Source: Deinococcus sp. AJ005
GTDB lineage: Bacteria > Deinococcota > Deinococci > Deinococcales > Deinococcaceae
Direction: 5' to 3'
DNA: 64,000 nucleotides
Assembly: GCF_009017495.1 (NCBI RefSeq)
Contig: NZ_CP044990.1
Span: 2,189,001 to 2,253,000 of the forward strand
In this document: positions 31,344-40,953 of the stretch, in pieces
How positions within the stretch are numbered: the stretch's first letter is position 1
How the letters are laid out: each line of letters starts with the position of its first letter
Made by a program: the position numbers and the translations under genes
The notes under the pieces: generated by a model
Seen by the model: only the letters and a program-made list of their open reading frames with translations
The model's database searches: none
What the model was told of the DNA's origin: nothing

Positions 31344-32699
31344 CTAGTTTCCACCTTTTGCTCGATTACAGTACCGATGTGTCAATTGAGCATTCTCTGG
31401 GATTGTCTGACCACCCCTCCAGTAATGCTTAATGTGATCAACCTCGGCATCATCGATGGCATGAATATGCTGCTTGCAAAGGGCGCAAGTAGGGTCGGTA
31501 TCAAAAAGCTCTTGCTTCAGCTTATATGTAAAGGTACGTGAATCGCTGCGGGGTGGACCAATGACTTCTTTGAGCCGTGCCTGCCATACATCAGCGCGGT
31601 ATTTGAGACGCTCGGCCTTGTCACCCGTACTGGCGACATATTCAACGAAGGTAGAGTCATTAGTCATCAGGTCAAGAAATTCTTCACGGATACGATCTGC
31701 ATTGGGAACAATATCCGATTTTCCGTAGAAACTGAACCCGTACATAATCGTATCCCAAAGGGCGAAATTGAGGCGCTTATCCCAGGAGCCGTCAGGATTC
31801 TGCTCACTGCCAGGCTGAAACCGACGGAAAGCTTTGTCACCAAAAACTGTCCAGGCCATATCAATACAATTTTCAAAAAGATCTCGCAGCTTTTTAAGAT
31901 CGCTTTCTGAGGGATCACGACGTTCCTCAAGTTCGCGATTCATCACTTGCTTCATATTGCCTTTATAATGTAAATGTGTCAGGCGATATAGCGCCAAAAA
32001 TCTGAGAATGAGTTGACGATCAGCCATCCGCGAGTGAGGCTCTCTCAGACCTTGTATTTTAAGAAAATTTGAGTTTTCGGAGAGTGATTGGAGGAGATTG
32101 TTATAGCTACCCCTATAGACGCAGTTTCTCAACTCCTGGTCATTGAGTCTTTCTGCACCCAAATTCAAACGCTCAAATACCTCGAATTTTACATCCGGGT
32201 GAGATTCTGACTTAATCACAATAAAACGGAGAGTGGCATTCTCAAGATCGCCCTGTGTCGCCTCATCGAGATCAGCGAATTTCTTACCATTGAGTTCATG
32301 AAGGACTTGCAGACCAGTCAGCTTGAAGTCCTGTTTCAGACCGCTACTTGCTGGGAAACTCCCCGTCAAAAAAGCGTGAGGGCTGGTTAGTCGCTGTTGA
32401 CCATCCACAACTTCCTGTTTTCCTCCAGCCGACTCAGCAACATAGACCACTGGAATGGGAATATTCAGAAGAATAGACTCGATCAGACGACTCGCTTTCG
32501 ACGTACTCCACACGAACTTCCGCTGGAACTCTGGTTGAAGAATGATCTTTCCTCTGGTGATTTGACCGCTCAGATAATCGATTGCGATGTCCTGAATTCC
32601 AGTGCTAACGCGACGGGCGTCGGTCGGAATGTCCAAAGGCGGCAGTTCCGACTCCGCAGAATCACTGTTTAAACCAGCATCTAGCTCCACTTGAGTCAT
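31344..32699 (-). CDS. DUF262-HNH endonuclease-like protein
   Basis: The product is 451 residues. The N-terminal DUF262 domain (ParB/Srx-like nucleotidase fold) has QPEFQRKFVW and the VVDGQQRL motif. The C-terminal HNH domain has CALCKQH, a DHIKHYWRGG segment and LTHRYCNRAKG, the usual Cys/His arrangement. GmrSD-type Type IV restriction enzymes and several phage-defence proteins combine DUF262 with an HNH or DUF1524 nuclease. The gene is clearly AT-richer than its neighbours, with many AAA, ATT and TTT codons, which points to transfer. TAAACT lies 5 nt before the ATG. Confidence 0.88.
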   Translation of the reverse strand: MTQVELDAGLNSDSAESELPPLDIPTDARRVSTGIQDIAIDYLSGQITRGKIILQPEFQRKFVWSTSKASRLIESILLNIPIPVVYVAESAGGKQEVVDGQQRLTSPHAFLTGSFPASSGLKQDFKLTGLQVLHELNGKKFADLDEATQGDLENATLRFIVIKSESHPDVKFEVFERLNLGAERLNDQELRNCVYRGSYNNLLQSLSENSNFLKIQGLREPHSRMADRQLILRFLALYRLTHLHYKGNMKQVMNRELEERRDPSESDLKKLRDLFENCIDMAWTVFGDKAFRRFQPGSEQNPDGSWDKRLNFALWDTIMYGFSFYGKSDIVPNADRIREEFLDLMTNDSTFVEYVASTGDKAERLKYRADVWQARLKEVIGPPRSDSRTFTYKLKQELFDTDPTCALCKQHIHAIDDAEVDHIKHYWRGGQTIPENAQLTHRYCNRAKGGN

Positions 32700-32825
32700 G
32701 CCTCAGTTTAAGGGCAATCAGGCAGAGGCACACCTCTAAATCTTTTCCGTATAAGGCGGAAAAATCACGTTGCTTTTCAACCATAGACCGTCTTACTCGG
32801 CCCACGCCTTCAACCCTTCGAAGAA

Positions 32826-34100
32826 TCAGCGGTTCAACACGCTGACGATTTCAATGTGGCTGGTCTGCGGGTAGAAGTCGTGCGGCGTGACCTCGCCCAG
32901 CTTCCAGCCGCGCCGCACCATGTCGCCCACGTCGCGCGCCCAAGTGGCCGGATCGCAGGAGATATACACCAGACGGTCCGCCGTGCTGGAATCAATGTGA
33001 ACGCGTGCCCCCTCCTCCAACCCGGCGCGCGGGGGGTCCACCACGATCACGTCGGTTCCCAGTTCGCTGAAACGGGCGGCGTCACCGTCACGGTAGGTCA
33101 CGTTGCCCTCCGGCTTCCCTGCCGCCACGCTCTCGGCCACGTCCTGCCGCCCACGGGCCAGCGCTTCGGGAGAGGCGTCCAGCACGGTCACGCGGCGGAA
33201 GTTGGGGGCCAGATGGCGGCCAATCGCACCCGCGCCGCCGTAGAGGTCCACAGCATGTTCGCCGTTTCCAGCCAGCTCGGCGGCCCGTTCGTAGGCCAGC
33301 CCCGCCGCCGCCGGATTGACCTGCGCGAAGCCGGTGGCACTCACGCTGACCTGCACGCGCCCAAATTGCTCGCGCACGTCCATCTCACCGGCGATCAGGC
33401 GCACGCCCGCGCTGAAGCGGCGTCCGGCAGGCTGGGCCAGGGAGACGCCCACCGCCCCGGCTTCCATCAGATGTTCGCTGGCACGCATAAAGGCGCGGGG
33501 TTCCCCGGCCCCGATCAGGGCGGCCACCACTTCCCCAGTCAGGGCGCTGGCCCGGAAGGCAATTTCAGTGGCGGGAGCCAGTTGGGCCGGGTCAATTCGG
33601 GCGACGATGGCCGAGATGGCTTCCATCACCAGCGGGTCTTCGGACACCACCAGCGGATCGTTGCCGCGCCGCTCACGGTAAGCCAGCCCGTCCGGCGTCA
33701 CCAGATACTGCGCGGTGTTGCGGTAGTGCCACTCGCTGGGGCTGGGCACGGTCTCGTTGACTTCGTGCTTCAGTTTGGCGATGCGGGTCAGCGCCTCCTG
33801 CACGAAGTCGCGTTTGTAGCGCAGTTGGGCGGCGTAGCTGGCGTGGCCCAGATCGGCGGTGGGAAGATTCGGGCCGTCCACGCGGTCTGGGCTGGCGTTC
33901 AGCACTTCCACCGTGACGGCCTGACGCACGCCCCGGCCCGCGCGCACGGTGGCCCGCACGCGTTCGCCGGGCAGCGCGCCGCGCACCAGCACCACACCGT
34001 CCTCGTCACGGGCCAGCCCCAGACCCCCCGCGACGAGCTTCTCTATTTCCAGCGTTAACACTTCGGGTTGTGGGGCAGGTTGGGGGGCAGCTTCAGACAT
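32826..34100 (-). CDS. RlmD/TrmA-family RNA m5U methyltransferase
   Basis: The product is 424 residues: an N-terminal TRAM domain ([21 protein letters not shown]) and a SAM-dependent methyltransferase domain with [21 protein letters not shown] and the catalytic Cys in [12 protein letters not shown]. Most family members carry a CXXC-type iron-sulfur site in the middle; here the matching stretch ([15 protein letters not shown]) has no Cys, so the cluster is missing. The RNA target cannot be given. Confidence 0.9.
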   Translation of the reverse strand: MSEAAPQPAPQPEVLTLEIEKLVAGGLGLARDEDGVVLVRGALPGERVRATVRAGRGVRQAVTVEVLNASPDRVDGPNLPTADLGHASYAAQLRYKRDFVQEALTRIAKLKHEVNETVPSPSEWHYRNTAQYLVTPDGLAYRERRGNDPLVVSEDPLVMEAISAIVARIDPAQLAPATEIAFRASALTGEVVAALIGAGEPRAFMRASEHLMEAGAVGVSLAQPAGRRFSAGVRLIAGEMDVREQFGRVQVSVSATGFAQVNPAAAGLAYERAAELAGNGEHAVDLYGGAGAIGRHLAPNFRRVTVLDASPEALARGRQDVAESVAAGKPEGNVTYRDGDAARFSELGTDVIVVDPPRAGLEEGARVHIDSSTADRLVYISCDPATWARDVGDMVRRGWKLGEVTPHDFYPQTSHIEIVSVLNR

Positions 34101-34139
34101 CAGACCTTCAGGGTAGCGCGGCGCGGGCGCGGCAACCGT

Positions 34140-34769
34140 TCACCCCCTCTCCTTCAGCGCTGCCCATGCCTCCTTCAGACCCTCCGGCGTGTCCACATCC
34201 AGCAGCATGGCGGCGGGAAAATTCAGTGTCAGCACCGACTTTCCCTGGGCGGCGATGATCCGCCGGGGACCGTGATCGGCGTCGGGCAGGGTCAGCAACT
34301 CGGGCAGGAGGTCCGCGCGCAGCAGGTGGGGCGGGGCGCGCACGGCGTCCTCTCCAGTTCCGTAAGCGGCAATGACGACGGGCGCGTTCGTTTCCCTGAA
34401 GGCTGAAAGCAACTTCGCGTGAAGGTCCGCCGACACCAGCGGCATATCCGCCAGTGCAAAGGCCGCGCCGCCCAATCCAGCCGGAAGAGACTCAGCGGCC
34501 ACCCGAAAGGAGGAAGCCATACCTAGCTCAGGCTGCGGGTTGACGACAAAGGTGAAGGGCAGGCCAGCCAGTGCGGCGCGGATGCCCTCGCCCACCGCAC
34601 CAGGGGGAATAACGGCCAGCAGGGGTGAATAAACCTCTGCCAGCGCCTGAGCCGCGTACAGGCAAAGCGGTTGCCCATTCAGGTCCGCCAACTGTTTGGG
34701 ACGGCCCATGCGCTTGCTGCGGCCAGCGGCAAGGAGGACAGCCGCGACGAGGAGAGGTTTGGGGGACAT
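34140..34769 (-). CDS. MocA-like molybdenum cofactor cytidylyltransferase
   Basis: The product is 209 residues, an NTP-transferase domain with the AAVLLAAGRSKRMGRPKQL start and ALADMPLVSADLHAKL, whose Asp binds metal. MocA transfers CMP to molybdopterin for xanthine-dehydrogenase family enzymes. The CoxG-like gene next door supports this, since both serve molybdenum hydroxylases. The ATG at 34769 has TATCCT 5 nt upstream. Confidence 0.82.
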   Translation of the reverse strand: MSPKPLLVAAVLLAAGRSKRMGRPKQLADLNGQPLCLYAAQALAEVYSPLLAVIPPGAVGEGIRAALAGLPFTFVVNPQPELGMASSFRVAAESLPAGLGGAAFALADMPLVSADLHAKLLSAFRETNAPVVIAAYGTGEDAVRAPPHLLRADLLPELLTLPDADHGPRRIIAAQGKSVLTLNFPAAMLLDVDTPEGLKEAWAALKERG

Positions 34770-34954
34770 GGCGGCAGGATAGCGGGGGCGGGCGGGGAAC
34801 GGTCTCCCCAAATCCTCCACCAGCCTCGCCATCAGCCTCCATCAAGGGGAGCCGAGAAGACTGCTCACCGTCCGGACTGTTCTACCCGCCTACAATCAGA
34901 GGAGCAACTGCAATTCAGCCTTCTTAACCCACCTCTATCAAAGGAGCGTCCACC

Positions 34955-35419
34955 ATGAAACTCAATTACTCAGGTACAGAACAGGTCAAAGCCGCCCCCG
35001 CCGTCGTGTGGGCCTTCGTGCAGGACCCCGAACGGGTGGCCCGCTGCCTGCCCGACGTGCAGGAGGTGACGGTGCAGGACGCCAACCACATGGAAGCCAC
35101 TGTGCAGGTGGGCGTGGGCATGGTGCGCGGCAAATTCAAGTTCAAGATTGAGGTCTTGCCTGACGAGGCAGCGGGCCGCGTGAATGTCAACGTGCGCGGC
35201 GGCGGACTGGGCAGCGTCGTGGACCTGACGGCAGGCGCGAACGTGGTGGACAACAACGACGGCACCACGACGCTGGACTGGACTGGCGAGGCCAGCATGC
35301 GCGGCCCGGTGGCCACCGTGGGCGGACGGATGCTAGACGTTCAGGCCAAGAAGCTGATTGAAAAGACCTTTGAGAACATGGGAATGGCCATGAGCGCAGC
35401 GGGCGGAACGCTGGCGTAA
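34955..35419 (+). CDS. CoxG-like SRPBCC domain protein
   Basis: The product is 154 residues of the SRPBCC/CoxG family (KAAPAVVWAFVQDPERVARCLPDVQEV; FKFKIEVLPDEAAG). CoxG recruits CO dehydrogenase to the membrane, and relatives serve other molybdenum hydroxylases. No cox or xdh structural genes occur in this window. GGAG lies about 10 nt before the ATG. It is divergent from the MocA-like gene. Confidence 0.9.
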   Translation: MKLNYSGTEQVKAAPAVVWAFVQDPERVARCLPDVQEVTVQDANHMEATVQVGVGMVRGKFKFKIEVLPDEAAGRVNVNVRGGGLGSVVDLTAGANVVDNNDGTTTLDWTGEASMRGPVATVGGRMLDVQAKKLIEKTFENMGMAMSAAGGTLA

Positions 35420-35435
35420 AGGCGTCCTCCGCCGT

Positions 35436-36059
35436 TCAGTCCAGTTCCGGCAGCGTCATCTGCTCCAGCAGTTGCACGGCGGTCACGACTCCGTGTGGGG
35501 AGACGGACAGCACGCGGCGTTCGGCCAGGGTCCACAGGGCGCGGTGGACGGCCATTTCCCCCTCGGCGCTGCCGCTGGGGGCCAGACGGTCCAGCAGCGT
35601 GGTGTAACGCAGCGGTCCCGCTTCCGCTGTGCCACTCGCCCAGACCGTCACCCCGGCCACCAGGGTCAGGATGCGGCGCTGCTCGGGGGTCTCAGCACGC
35701 TCCAGCAGTTGCTGACGGGCCTGGACGCGGCGGATACGGACATCGCGTTCGCGGCGGCGCGTCTCCAGCAGCGCGGCCACCTCGTCGGGTGTGGCCTCCC
35801 CCCGGCGGGCACGGGCGTCGCCGATCAGGCGTTCCAGATGGCGGTCCGCGCCCTCGCCCGCACGGGTTCTCACCGCCTCGGCGCGGTCACGGATCAATCC
35901 AGCAGCGCCCTGCACACGGGGATCGTTGAGGGCGCTCTGGGCGGCGCGGCGGGCAGTGTCGCGCAGGCCACCGCTGCCTTCTGCGGACTTGGAATCGGGT
36001 TCACGCAAGGCTCGGGTCACGCGCATCAGGGTTTTAAAATTGGGGCGTCGGCGGGTCAT
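35436..36059 (-). CDS. protein of unknown function, Arg/Ala-rich
   Basis: The product is 207 residues with no signal peptide or membrane segment. The first two thirds are charged and helical (many Arg, Glu, Ala; ETRRRERDVRIRRVQARQQL), and the last third looks like a small mixed domain (VHRALWTLAERRVLSVSPHGVV), perhaps winged-helix-like. GGAGG lies 5 nt before the ATG. I do not recognise a family. Confidence 0.7.
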   Translation of the reverse strand: MTRRRPNFKTLMRVTRALREPDSKSAEGSGGLRDTARRAAQSALNDPRVQGAAGLIRDRAEAVRTRAGEGADRHLERLIGDARARRGEATPDEVAALLETRRRERDVRIRRVQARQQLLERAETPEQRRILTLVAGVTVWASGTAEAGPLRYTTLLDRLAPSGSAEGEMAVHRALWTLAERRVLSVSPHGVVTAVQLLEQMTLPELD

Positions 36060-36172
36060 GCGTCCTCCAGGCGGACAAGAAAGGGGGAAAGAGAAACGGC
36101 GCCCCTCCCTTATAGCGAAAGAACGAGGGAGAAAACGTCACCCGAAAGTGAATTTCAACCCCACCCACACGT

Positions 36173-36982
36173 TCACTCTTTCTCGCCCTTGCGTGACGCC
36201 AGAAAGCGTTGCTGGGTTTCCCAGGCCCGCCGCCCAGCCTCACCGCCCGAATCGTCCACGCCCGCAATCTGGCGCACCTGCTCCAGCGCCCGCGTCAGCT
36301 CATCCAGATCGCGCTGGTCCTCGGCCTGGGCCTTCCAGGCGTTGACCGTGTTGGGCAGGTAATCCGTCAGGCCCTGGCGGGCGTCGTAGGAGCGGCGGGT
36401 ATCCCCATTCTTCCCCGCCTCGGCGGCCACCGTTTCCAGATGTTCCACGGTGGCAAAGACCTGTCCGGCCACAGCAGGGGGCAGGCCCCGGCACAGCGCA
36501 CGAATGTCTATCTCGGAGATGGTCTCGCCGCTGGACTGGACGGGGAGGGCGGGAACGGCAGCAGGCGGCTTTATCTCTTCCACGTCCGGCACAGAAGCCG
36601 AGCCAGTGCGGACCGTCAGCATGGCAGCGGCCAGCGCCAGAGCGGCCACCACCAGCACCAAGATCATCAGCGCCGGGTTGCCGTCAGTGAAGATGCCCGC
36701 CACCGCGAACACGGGAATGATCAGCCGAAAGGTGCGCCGGAAACCCGGCAGGGTCAGCAGGGTGGTCATTCCCCGCTGCGCCTGCGCCGAGACGAAGTAA
36801 AGCCCCGTGAGCAGGGCCACCAGCCCCAGCAGGGTGAACCCTACCACCGCGTTGCCCTCGCTGAAGATCAGACCAATCGCAAACAGCGCAATCAGCGTGC
36901 CGCCCAGCATGGACAGCGGATCATTCCTGCGCTGGGCGCGGCGTTCGGCCCAGCGCTGCTGTTTTTCAATATCGTCGGCCAT
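36173..36982 (-). CDS. membrane protein, unknown function
   Basis: The product is 269 residues. Four hydrophobic segments fill residues 25-130, and the C-terminal 140 residues are soluble and helical (VDDSGGEAGRRAWETQQRF near the end). The ATG at 36982 begins a typical charged N-terminus (MADDIEKQQRWAERRAQRR); the longer frame runs into the next gene. It is downstream of the ABC-2 permease gene on the same strand. Confidence 0.75.
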   Translation of the reverse strand: MADDIEKQQRWAERRAQRRNDPLSMLGGTLIALFAIGLIFSEGNAVVGFTLLGLVALLTGLYFVSAQAQRGMTTLLTLPGFRRTFRLIIPVFAVAGIFTDGNPALMILVLVVAALALAAAMLTVRTGSASVPDVEEIKPPAAVPALPVQSSGETISEIDIRALCRGLPPAVAGQVFATVEHLETVAAEAGKNGDTRRSYDARQGLTDYLPNTVNAWKAQAEDQRDLDELTRALEQVRQIAGVDDSGGEAGRRAWETQQRFLASRKGEKE

Positions 36983-37029
36983 CTTGCGGCGATTATGCAC
37001 CCCACCACCGCTGCGCGCTTCGCCCAACG

Positions 37030-38721
37030 CTATTCCAGTGCGTCCAGCCGTCTCCAGCCCAGCCGCAAGCTGAGCCACGTTCCCAGCACCGTTGCCAGCG
37101 TCAGGCCGATGAGACCCAGCACGCCCTCGGGCGTTCCCAGCGCAGACAGGCCAGGAAAGAGGTCCGGGCGCAGCACGCTGCCCGCCGCCGGACGCGCCAG
37201 CAGCAGCAGGCACAGCACCGAGTACGCCAGACTCAGGCCCATGAAGGCCAGCCCGCCGGGACTGACGCCGATTTCTGCCGGGTTGTCGGCGTCAAATTTG
37301 GGAGCCGCCGCGCCCAGACCCACGCCCAGCGCCGTAATGACGAAGGCATTGCTGACGCTGACCAGCACGCTCAGAAGCAATAAGGTTGGCCCAAGATCCA
37401 TGCTCCTGGCGCTGGCGATGCCCATGACCAGTCCCATCGTGAGCGTGACCGGCAATACGCCGTAAAACTTGCTCAGAACGATCTGCTGGGCGCTGATCGG
37501 CCCCGTTCGCAGCAGCCAGTAGGATTTGGCCTCGGTACTGAGGGCGGGAAAGGCCAGCCGCACGGCCACGCCGGACACGATGAAGCCCTGAAAGGCCAGT
37601 TGCACGTAGCCCAGGATGCCCCGGAACTGCGGAATGGGAATCGGCACGGCCTTGACGCTGACCAGATACACGCCCGCCAGCGCCACCACCACCAGAAGCT
37701 GGCTCCACTGCGTCGGATCACGCAACGTGACGCGCAGGTCTTTGTAGGCCAGGCTGCCGCCAGGGCCGAGGCGTGCGAACAATCTCTCCGCTGTCGTCGC
37801 TCGCTTGGGCGTCGGATCGAGCCGGGGCGTGCTGGAGTCCAGCGCCCGCGCCCAGCCGTCCTGATATGCGCGGGTGGCGAGGGCAGTGGCGGCGGCCAGC
37901 AGGCCAACAGTCAACAGTAGCAGGGGCAGCAGAGCCACTTCCAGCCGTCCGTGCGCCGCGCCCCAGATGCCCTGCGAGGCCCAGACAGGCGGCAGAAGCG
38001 GGCTGCTGGGGCTGGCGAAGTTCTTGAGCAGGGTTTCAAACTGCGCCGGATCCTGCATCTTCTGGATCAGCACTTCAGGGCGCAGGGCACGGATAGCGTA
38101 GACCAGTCCGGCGCTGATCAGCACGCCCAGGCCGGTGCTGACCTCGCGCACCCGGCCCACCGGAGCAACGCGCATCAGCAGTACGGCCAGCAGTGCGCCC
38201 AGACCCACCGGGGCGGCAAAGGTCATGAGAGCCGTCAAGACCATCAGCGGGTACGCCCACAGTGGTGCGTGGAAATACGCGCCCACCGTCAGCAGCAGCG
38301 GAATGGTCAGGAAGGCGGGGACCAGAGCCGTGTTCAGGAAGGTTTCGGAGACTTTGAGGGCAAAGACGCGCCAGGTTTTGATCGGCTGGGTCAGCAGGAA
38401 GTTCAGATCCTCGCTGAGGTACAGCGTGGAAATGGCGGCGGTGGTGGCGCTGAAGGTCACGCCACTAGACAGGGTGATCAGGCCGATCTCCAGCACACGG
38501 GCAAAAACATTGGTGCCGATACTGCCGAATGACCCCAGGAAATTGAGTGCCCTCCAGGTGCCGTAGACCTCACCCCAGACGAGCAACACTGCCAGCACAG
38601 CGACGAAAGCGTAGCCCCACTTCGGCCCCCGCCGCAGCGTGTGGCGCAGGGCGGTCAGCTTGAGATTCAGGAGGCTGGGTGGGCGCATGGACTGGGGGAT
38701 AGGGGCAGGGCGGGTGGTCAT
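37030..38721 (-). CDS. large ABC-2 type permease
   Basis: The product is 563 residues with about 12 hydrophobic segments in two blocks of six. This resembles exporter permeases annotated as putative ABC exporters. It pairs with the ATPase encoded 116 bp upstream. ATG at 38721 was chosen; a GTG at 38742 in the same frame is also possible. The substrate is unknown. Confidence 0.88.
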   Translation of the reverse strand: MTTRPAPIPQSMRPPSLLNLKLTALRHTLRRGPKWGYAFVAVLAVLLVWGEVYGTWRALNFLGSFGSIGTNVFARVLEIGLITLSSGVTFSATTAAISTLYLSEDLNFLLTQPIKTWRVFALKVSETFLNTALVPAFLTIPLLLTVGAYFHAPLWAYPLMVLTALMTFAAPVGLGALLAVLLMRVAPVGRVREVSTGLGVLISAGLVYAIRALRPEVLIQKMQDPAQFETLLKNFASPSSPLLPPVWASQGIWGAAHGRLEVALLPLLLLTVGLLAAATALATRAYQDGWARALDSSTPRLDPTPKRATTAERLFARLGPGGSLAYKDLRVTLRDPTQWSQLLVVVALAGVYLVSVKAVPIPIPQFRGILGYVQLAFQGFIVSGVAVRLAFPALSTEAKSYWLLRTGPISAQQIVLSKFYGVLPVTLTMGLVMGIASARSMDLGPTLLLLSVLVSVSNAFVITALGVGLGAAAPKFDADNPAEIGVSPGGLAFMGLSLAYSVLCLLLLARPAAGSVLRPDLFPGLSALGTPEGVLGLIGLTLATVLGTWLSLRLGWRRLDALE

Positions 38722-38797
38722 GTGATCACGGGTGGAGGGCACGTTATTTGATTGGTGGCCTGCTCGGTGGCCCCCTCACCCCGCCGCCTGCGCGGCT

Positions 38798-38820
38798 CCC
38801 TCTCCCTCTGTGGGAGAGGG
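38798..38820. repeat. GC-rich hairpin between ABC genes
   Basis: CCCTCTCCC and GGGAGAGGG form a perfect 9-bp stem with a 5-nt loop. It resembles dispersed intergenic hairpins and could reduce read-through from the ATPase to the permease gene. Confidence 0.6.
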
Positions 38821-38836
38821 GACAAATTCTCCAAGC

Positions 38837-39613
38837 TCATCCCGCCGCCACCCCTTCCTGCCTTTGCCTCTGCTCCTCCTGCTCCTCTTCTATCAGGCGG
38901 AAGAAGATGCGCTCCAGACTGTCGCCATGAACGCCCCCGGCTGCCGTGCCAGTGCGGGCGCGCAGATCGTCCATCGTGCCCTCGCCCAGCACGCGGCCCC
39001 GGTCCAGCACCACCAGACGATCACAGACAGCCTCGGCCAGCGGCAGGCTGTGGGTGGTCAGCAGCACGGTGCGGCCCCGGTCAGCGTGGGCGCGGAACAG
39101 TTCGCGCACCTGACGGGCGGCGTGGGGGTCCAGGCCCACCATCGGCTCGTCGATGATCAGCACGCCGGGATCGGGCAGCATGGCGGAGATGATCGCCACC
39201 TTCTGCCGCATCCCGTGCGAGAAGGTCTCGATCAATTCGTTGCCGAAATCTTCCAGGCGAAACAGCGTGAGCCAGCGGTCAATCTCGGCGTCTGCGCCCT
39301 GCACCTTGTAAAGCTGGCCCACGAAGCGCAGTAGCTCGCGGGCGGTCAGCTTGCCGTACAAGTATGGACGGTCCGGGATGTAGCCAAAGGCGGCCTTGGC
39401 CTTCACCGGCTCCTTCCACACGTCAAATCCAGCCACGCGCACCGTGCCGGACGTGGGACGCGTCAGGCCCACCAGGGCGCGGATGGTGGTGGTCTTCCCC
39501 GCTCCGTTGCTGCCCAGCAGACCAAAGACCGCGCCAGGCTGCACAGTGAAACTGAGATCCTGCACGGCCTCGTGTGCGCCGTAGCGTTTGCTGTAGTGGC
39601 TGACCTCGATCAT
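38837..39613 (-). CDS. ABC transporter ATP-binding protein
   Basis: The product is 258 residues. It has Walker A GSNGAGKTT, a signature of TFSHGMRQKV in place of LSGGQ, Walker B VLIIDEPMVG and the H-loop TTHSLPLAEA. It is the ATPase for the large permease. The ATG at 39613 follows TAAACT (39621-39626) by 7 nt; the longer frame would cross this -10. Confidence 0.92.
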   Translation of the reverse strand: MIEVSHYSKRYGAHEAVQDLSFTVQPGAVFGLLGSNGAGKTTTIRALVGLTRPTSGTVRVAGFDVWKEPVKAKAAFGYIPDRPYLYGKLTARELLRFVGQLYKVQGADAEIDRWLTLFRLEDFGNELIETFSHGMRQKVAIISAMLPDPGVLIIDEPMVGLDPHAARQVRELFRAHADRGRTVLLTTHSLPLAEAVCDRLVVLDRGRVLGEGTMDDLRARTGTAAGGVHGDSLERIFFRLIEEEQEEQRQRQEGVAAG

Positions 39614-39659
39614 TGGGCAAAGTTTAGGCCGGGCGGAATGACAGGGGCCTGACTCGGAT

Positions 39660-40373
39660 TCAGGGAACGGGTGCGGGTGCGGTTCCGCCATCCCGGTAGA
39701 TAAGATTGCCCGTCAGTCTCATGACCAGCTTCTCTAACCCCTCCTGCCGTGAATCCGGTTCAGAGGCGGTGAGAACGGCATTCAACTCCCGAGCCGCCTC
39801 TGGATTTTTGACGGCGAGATCGGCGGGCCAGCGTTCGCGCTTGACCTCCCACCAGCCGTTGACCATGTAGAGACGATCCACGGCTCGACTCGCCACAGCC
39901 AACGCCAACAGGGCATGTGTGGGCTGATCGACTACAGCGCGGCAGTCCATAATCTCGTCAACCAACTTGAAACGCCCGTCCTCAGTCAATGGCCTAGGCT
40001 TCGGGCCAGCCGCGTGGAGGGCACGGGCCTCGGCCATCAGCGCGTCCAGATCAGGATGGGGCAATACGGCCCGGCCCTGGGCAAACATGGTGATCGTCGC
40101 AGCGTCCTCTGCGGCGAACATGGCGCGCACTTTACGAACTGGGTTGTGAAACACTTCCACGGGCACGCCGTCCACCACGAAATTGCTGCGCCAGCGGTGA
40201 TCACCTGTCACCAGCGCGTGAAAATCCAGATCGCTGTAGGCGTTGGCCTCCCCACGCGCCGCAGAGCCGCACCACAGCGCCGCGTAAACGCCCGGTGTGG
40301 CAGCAATGCGTTCCAGCACGGGGGGCAGGGCAGCTTCCAGGCGAGTCTGATGTGGGTTGTCGGCAGCCTTCAC
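39660..40373 (-). CDS. nucleotidyltransferase-domain protein
   Basis: The product is 237 residues. The N-terminal domain has ALWCGSAARGEANAYSDLDFHALV (GS and DxD motifs) and a third acidic position in VPVEVFHN. The C-terminal half is helical and lacks the R-X4-H motif of HEPT toxins. It may modify a small molecule or protein. GTG start with TAAAAT (40380-40385) 6 nt upstream, a strong leaderless -10. Confidence 0.82.
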   Translation of the reverse strand: MKAADNPHQTRLEAALPPVLERIAATPGVYAALWCGSAARGEANAYSDLDFHALVTGDHRWRSNFVVDGVPVEVFHNPVRKVRAMFAAEDAATITMFAQGRAVLPHPDLDALMAEARALHAAGPKPRPLTEDGRFKLVDEIMDCRAVVDQPTHALLALAVASRAVDRLYMVNGWWEVKRERWPADLAVKNPEAARELNAVLTASEPDSRQEGLEKLVMRLTGNLIYRDGGTAPAPVP

Positions 40374-40398
40374 CCGTAGATTTTAAGACAGGCAGATG

Positions 40399-40953
40399 TT
40401 AGGACAGGGCCGTGTGTCTGGCCTCGTCCATCTGCACGTCCTGGGCGTCGCTCTGCCATTCCAGCCGCAAATCCTGCGCGGTCAGCCAGTGGTTCAGGGT
40501 GTACTCGGCGCGGGCCAGTGCCGAGACGGTGCCGTGGGCCACCTCAATGGCCTGCCGCAATTCGTCGGAGGTCAGGAAACCCGCCTCCCAGGCCGCCAGC
40601 AGCTCATCGGTATCGGCAATTTCTGCACCCAGACCGTCATGCAGCACGATATCCAGGTACAGGTCACGCACGCTCCAGACTCCATCCGCGCAGCTGATCT
40701 GGGCCACATCAATGTAGTAATCGTGTTCGCGCCGCCCATGGAAGGCGTAGCGGCAGACCACCAGACTCTGTGCGGGCAGCAGGTGCGCCTGCCAGTGGCG
40801 AATGCGCGGATGCCCCACGAAATCGCGGGCCACATACAGGCCCGCGCTCGTCTCTCGGTAGGTTTTCACAGCGCGCACGCCGGTATTGGTGTAGTGACAT
40901 TTCGCCTGAACGTCGTGCCGTTCCACCTTGACCGGATGCGCGTGAGGAAGCAT
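40399..40953 (-). CDS. DUF402 (FomD-like) protein
   Basis: The product is 184 residues with the DUF402 beta-barrel core (DYYIDVAQISCADGVWSVRD, LYLDIVLHDG, IADTDELLAAWEAGFLT). Characterised relatives are nucleoside di/triphosphatases or phosphodiesterases (for example FomD, YgaC), with Asp residues that bind metal. TACGCT lies 5 nt before the ATG. Confidence 0.88.
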   Translation of the reverse strand: MLPHAHPVKVERHDVQAKCHYTNTGVRAVKTYRETSAGLYVARDFVGHPRIRHWQAHLLPAQSLVVCRYAFHGRREHDYYIDVAQISCADGVWSVRDLYLDIVLHDGLGAEIADTDELLAAWEAGFLTSDELRQAIEVAHGTVSALARAEYTLNHWLTAQDLRLEWQSDAQDVQMDEARHTALS

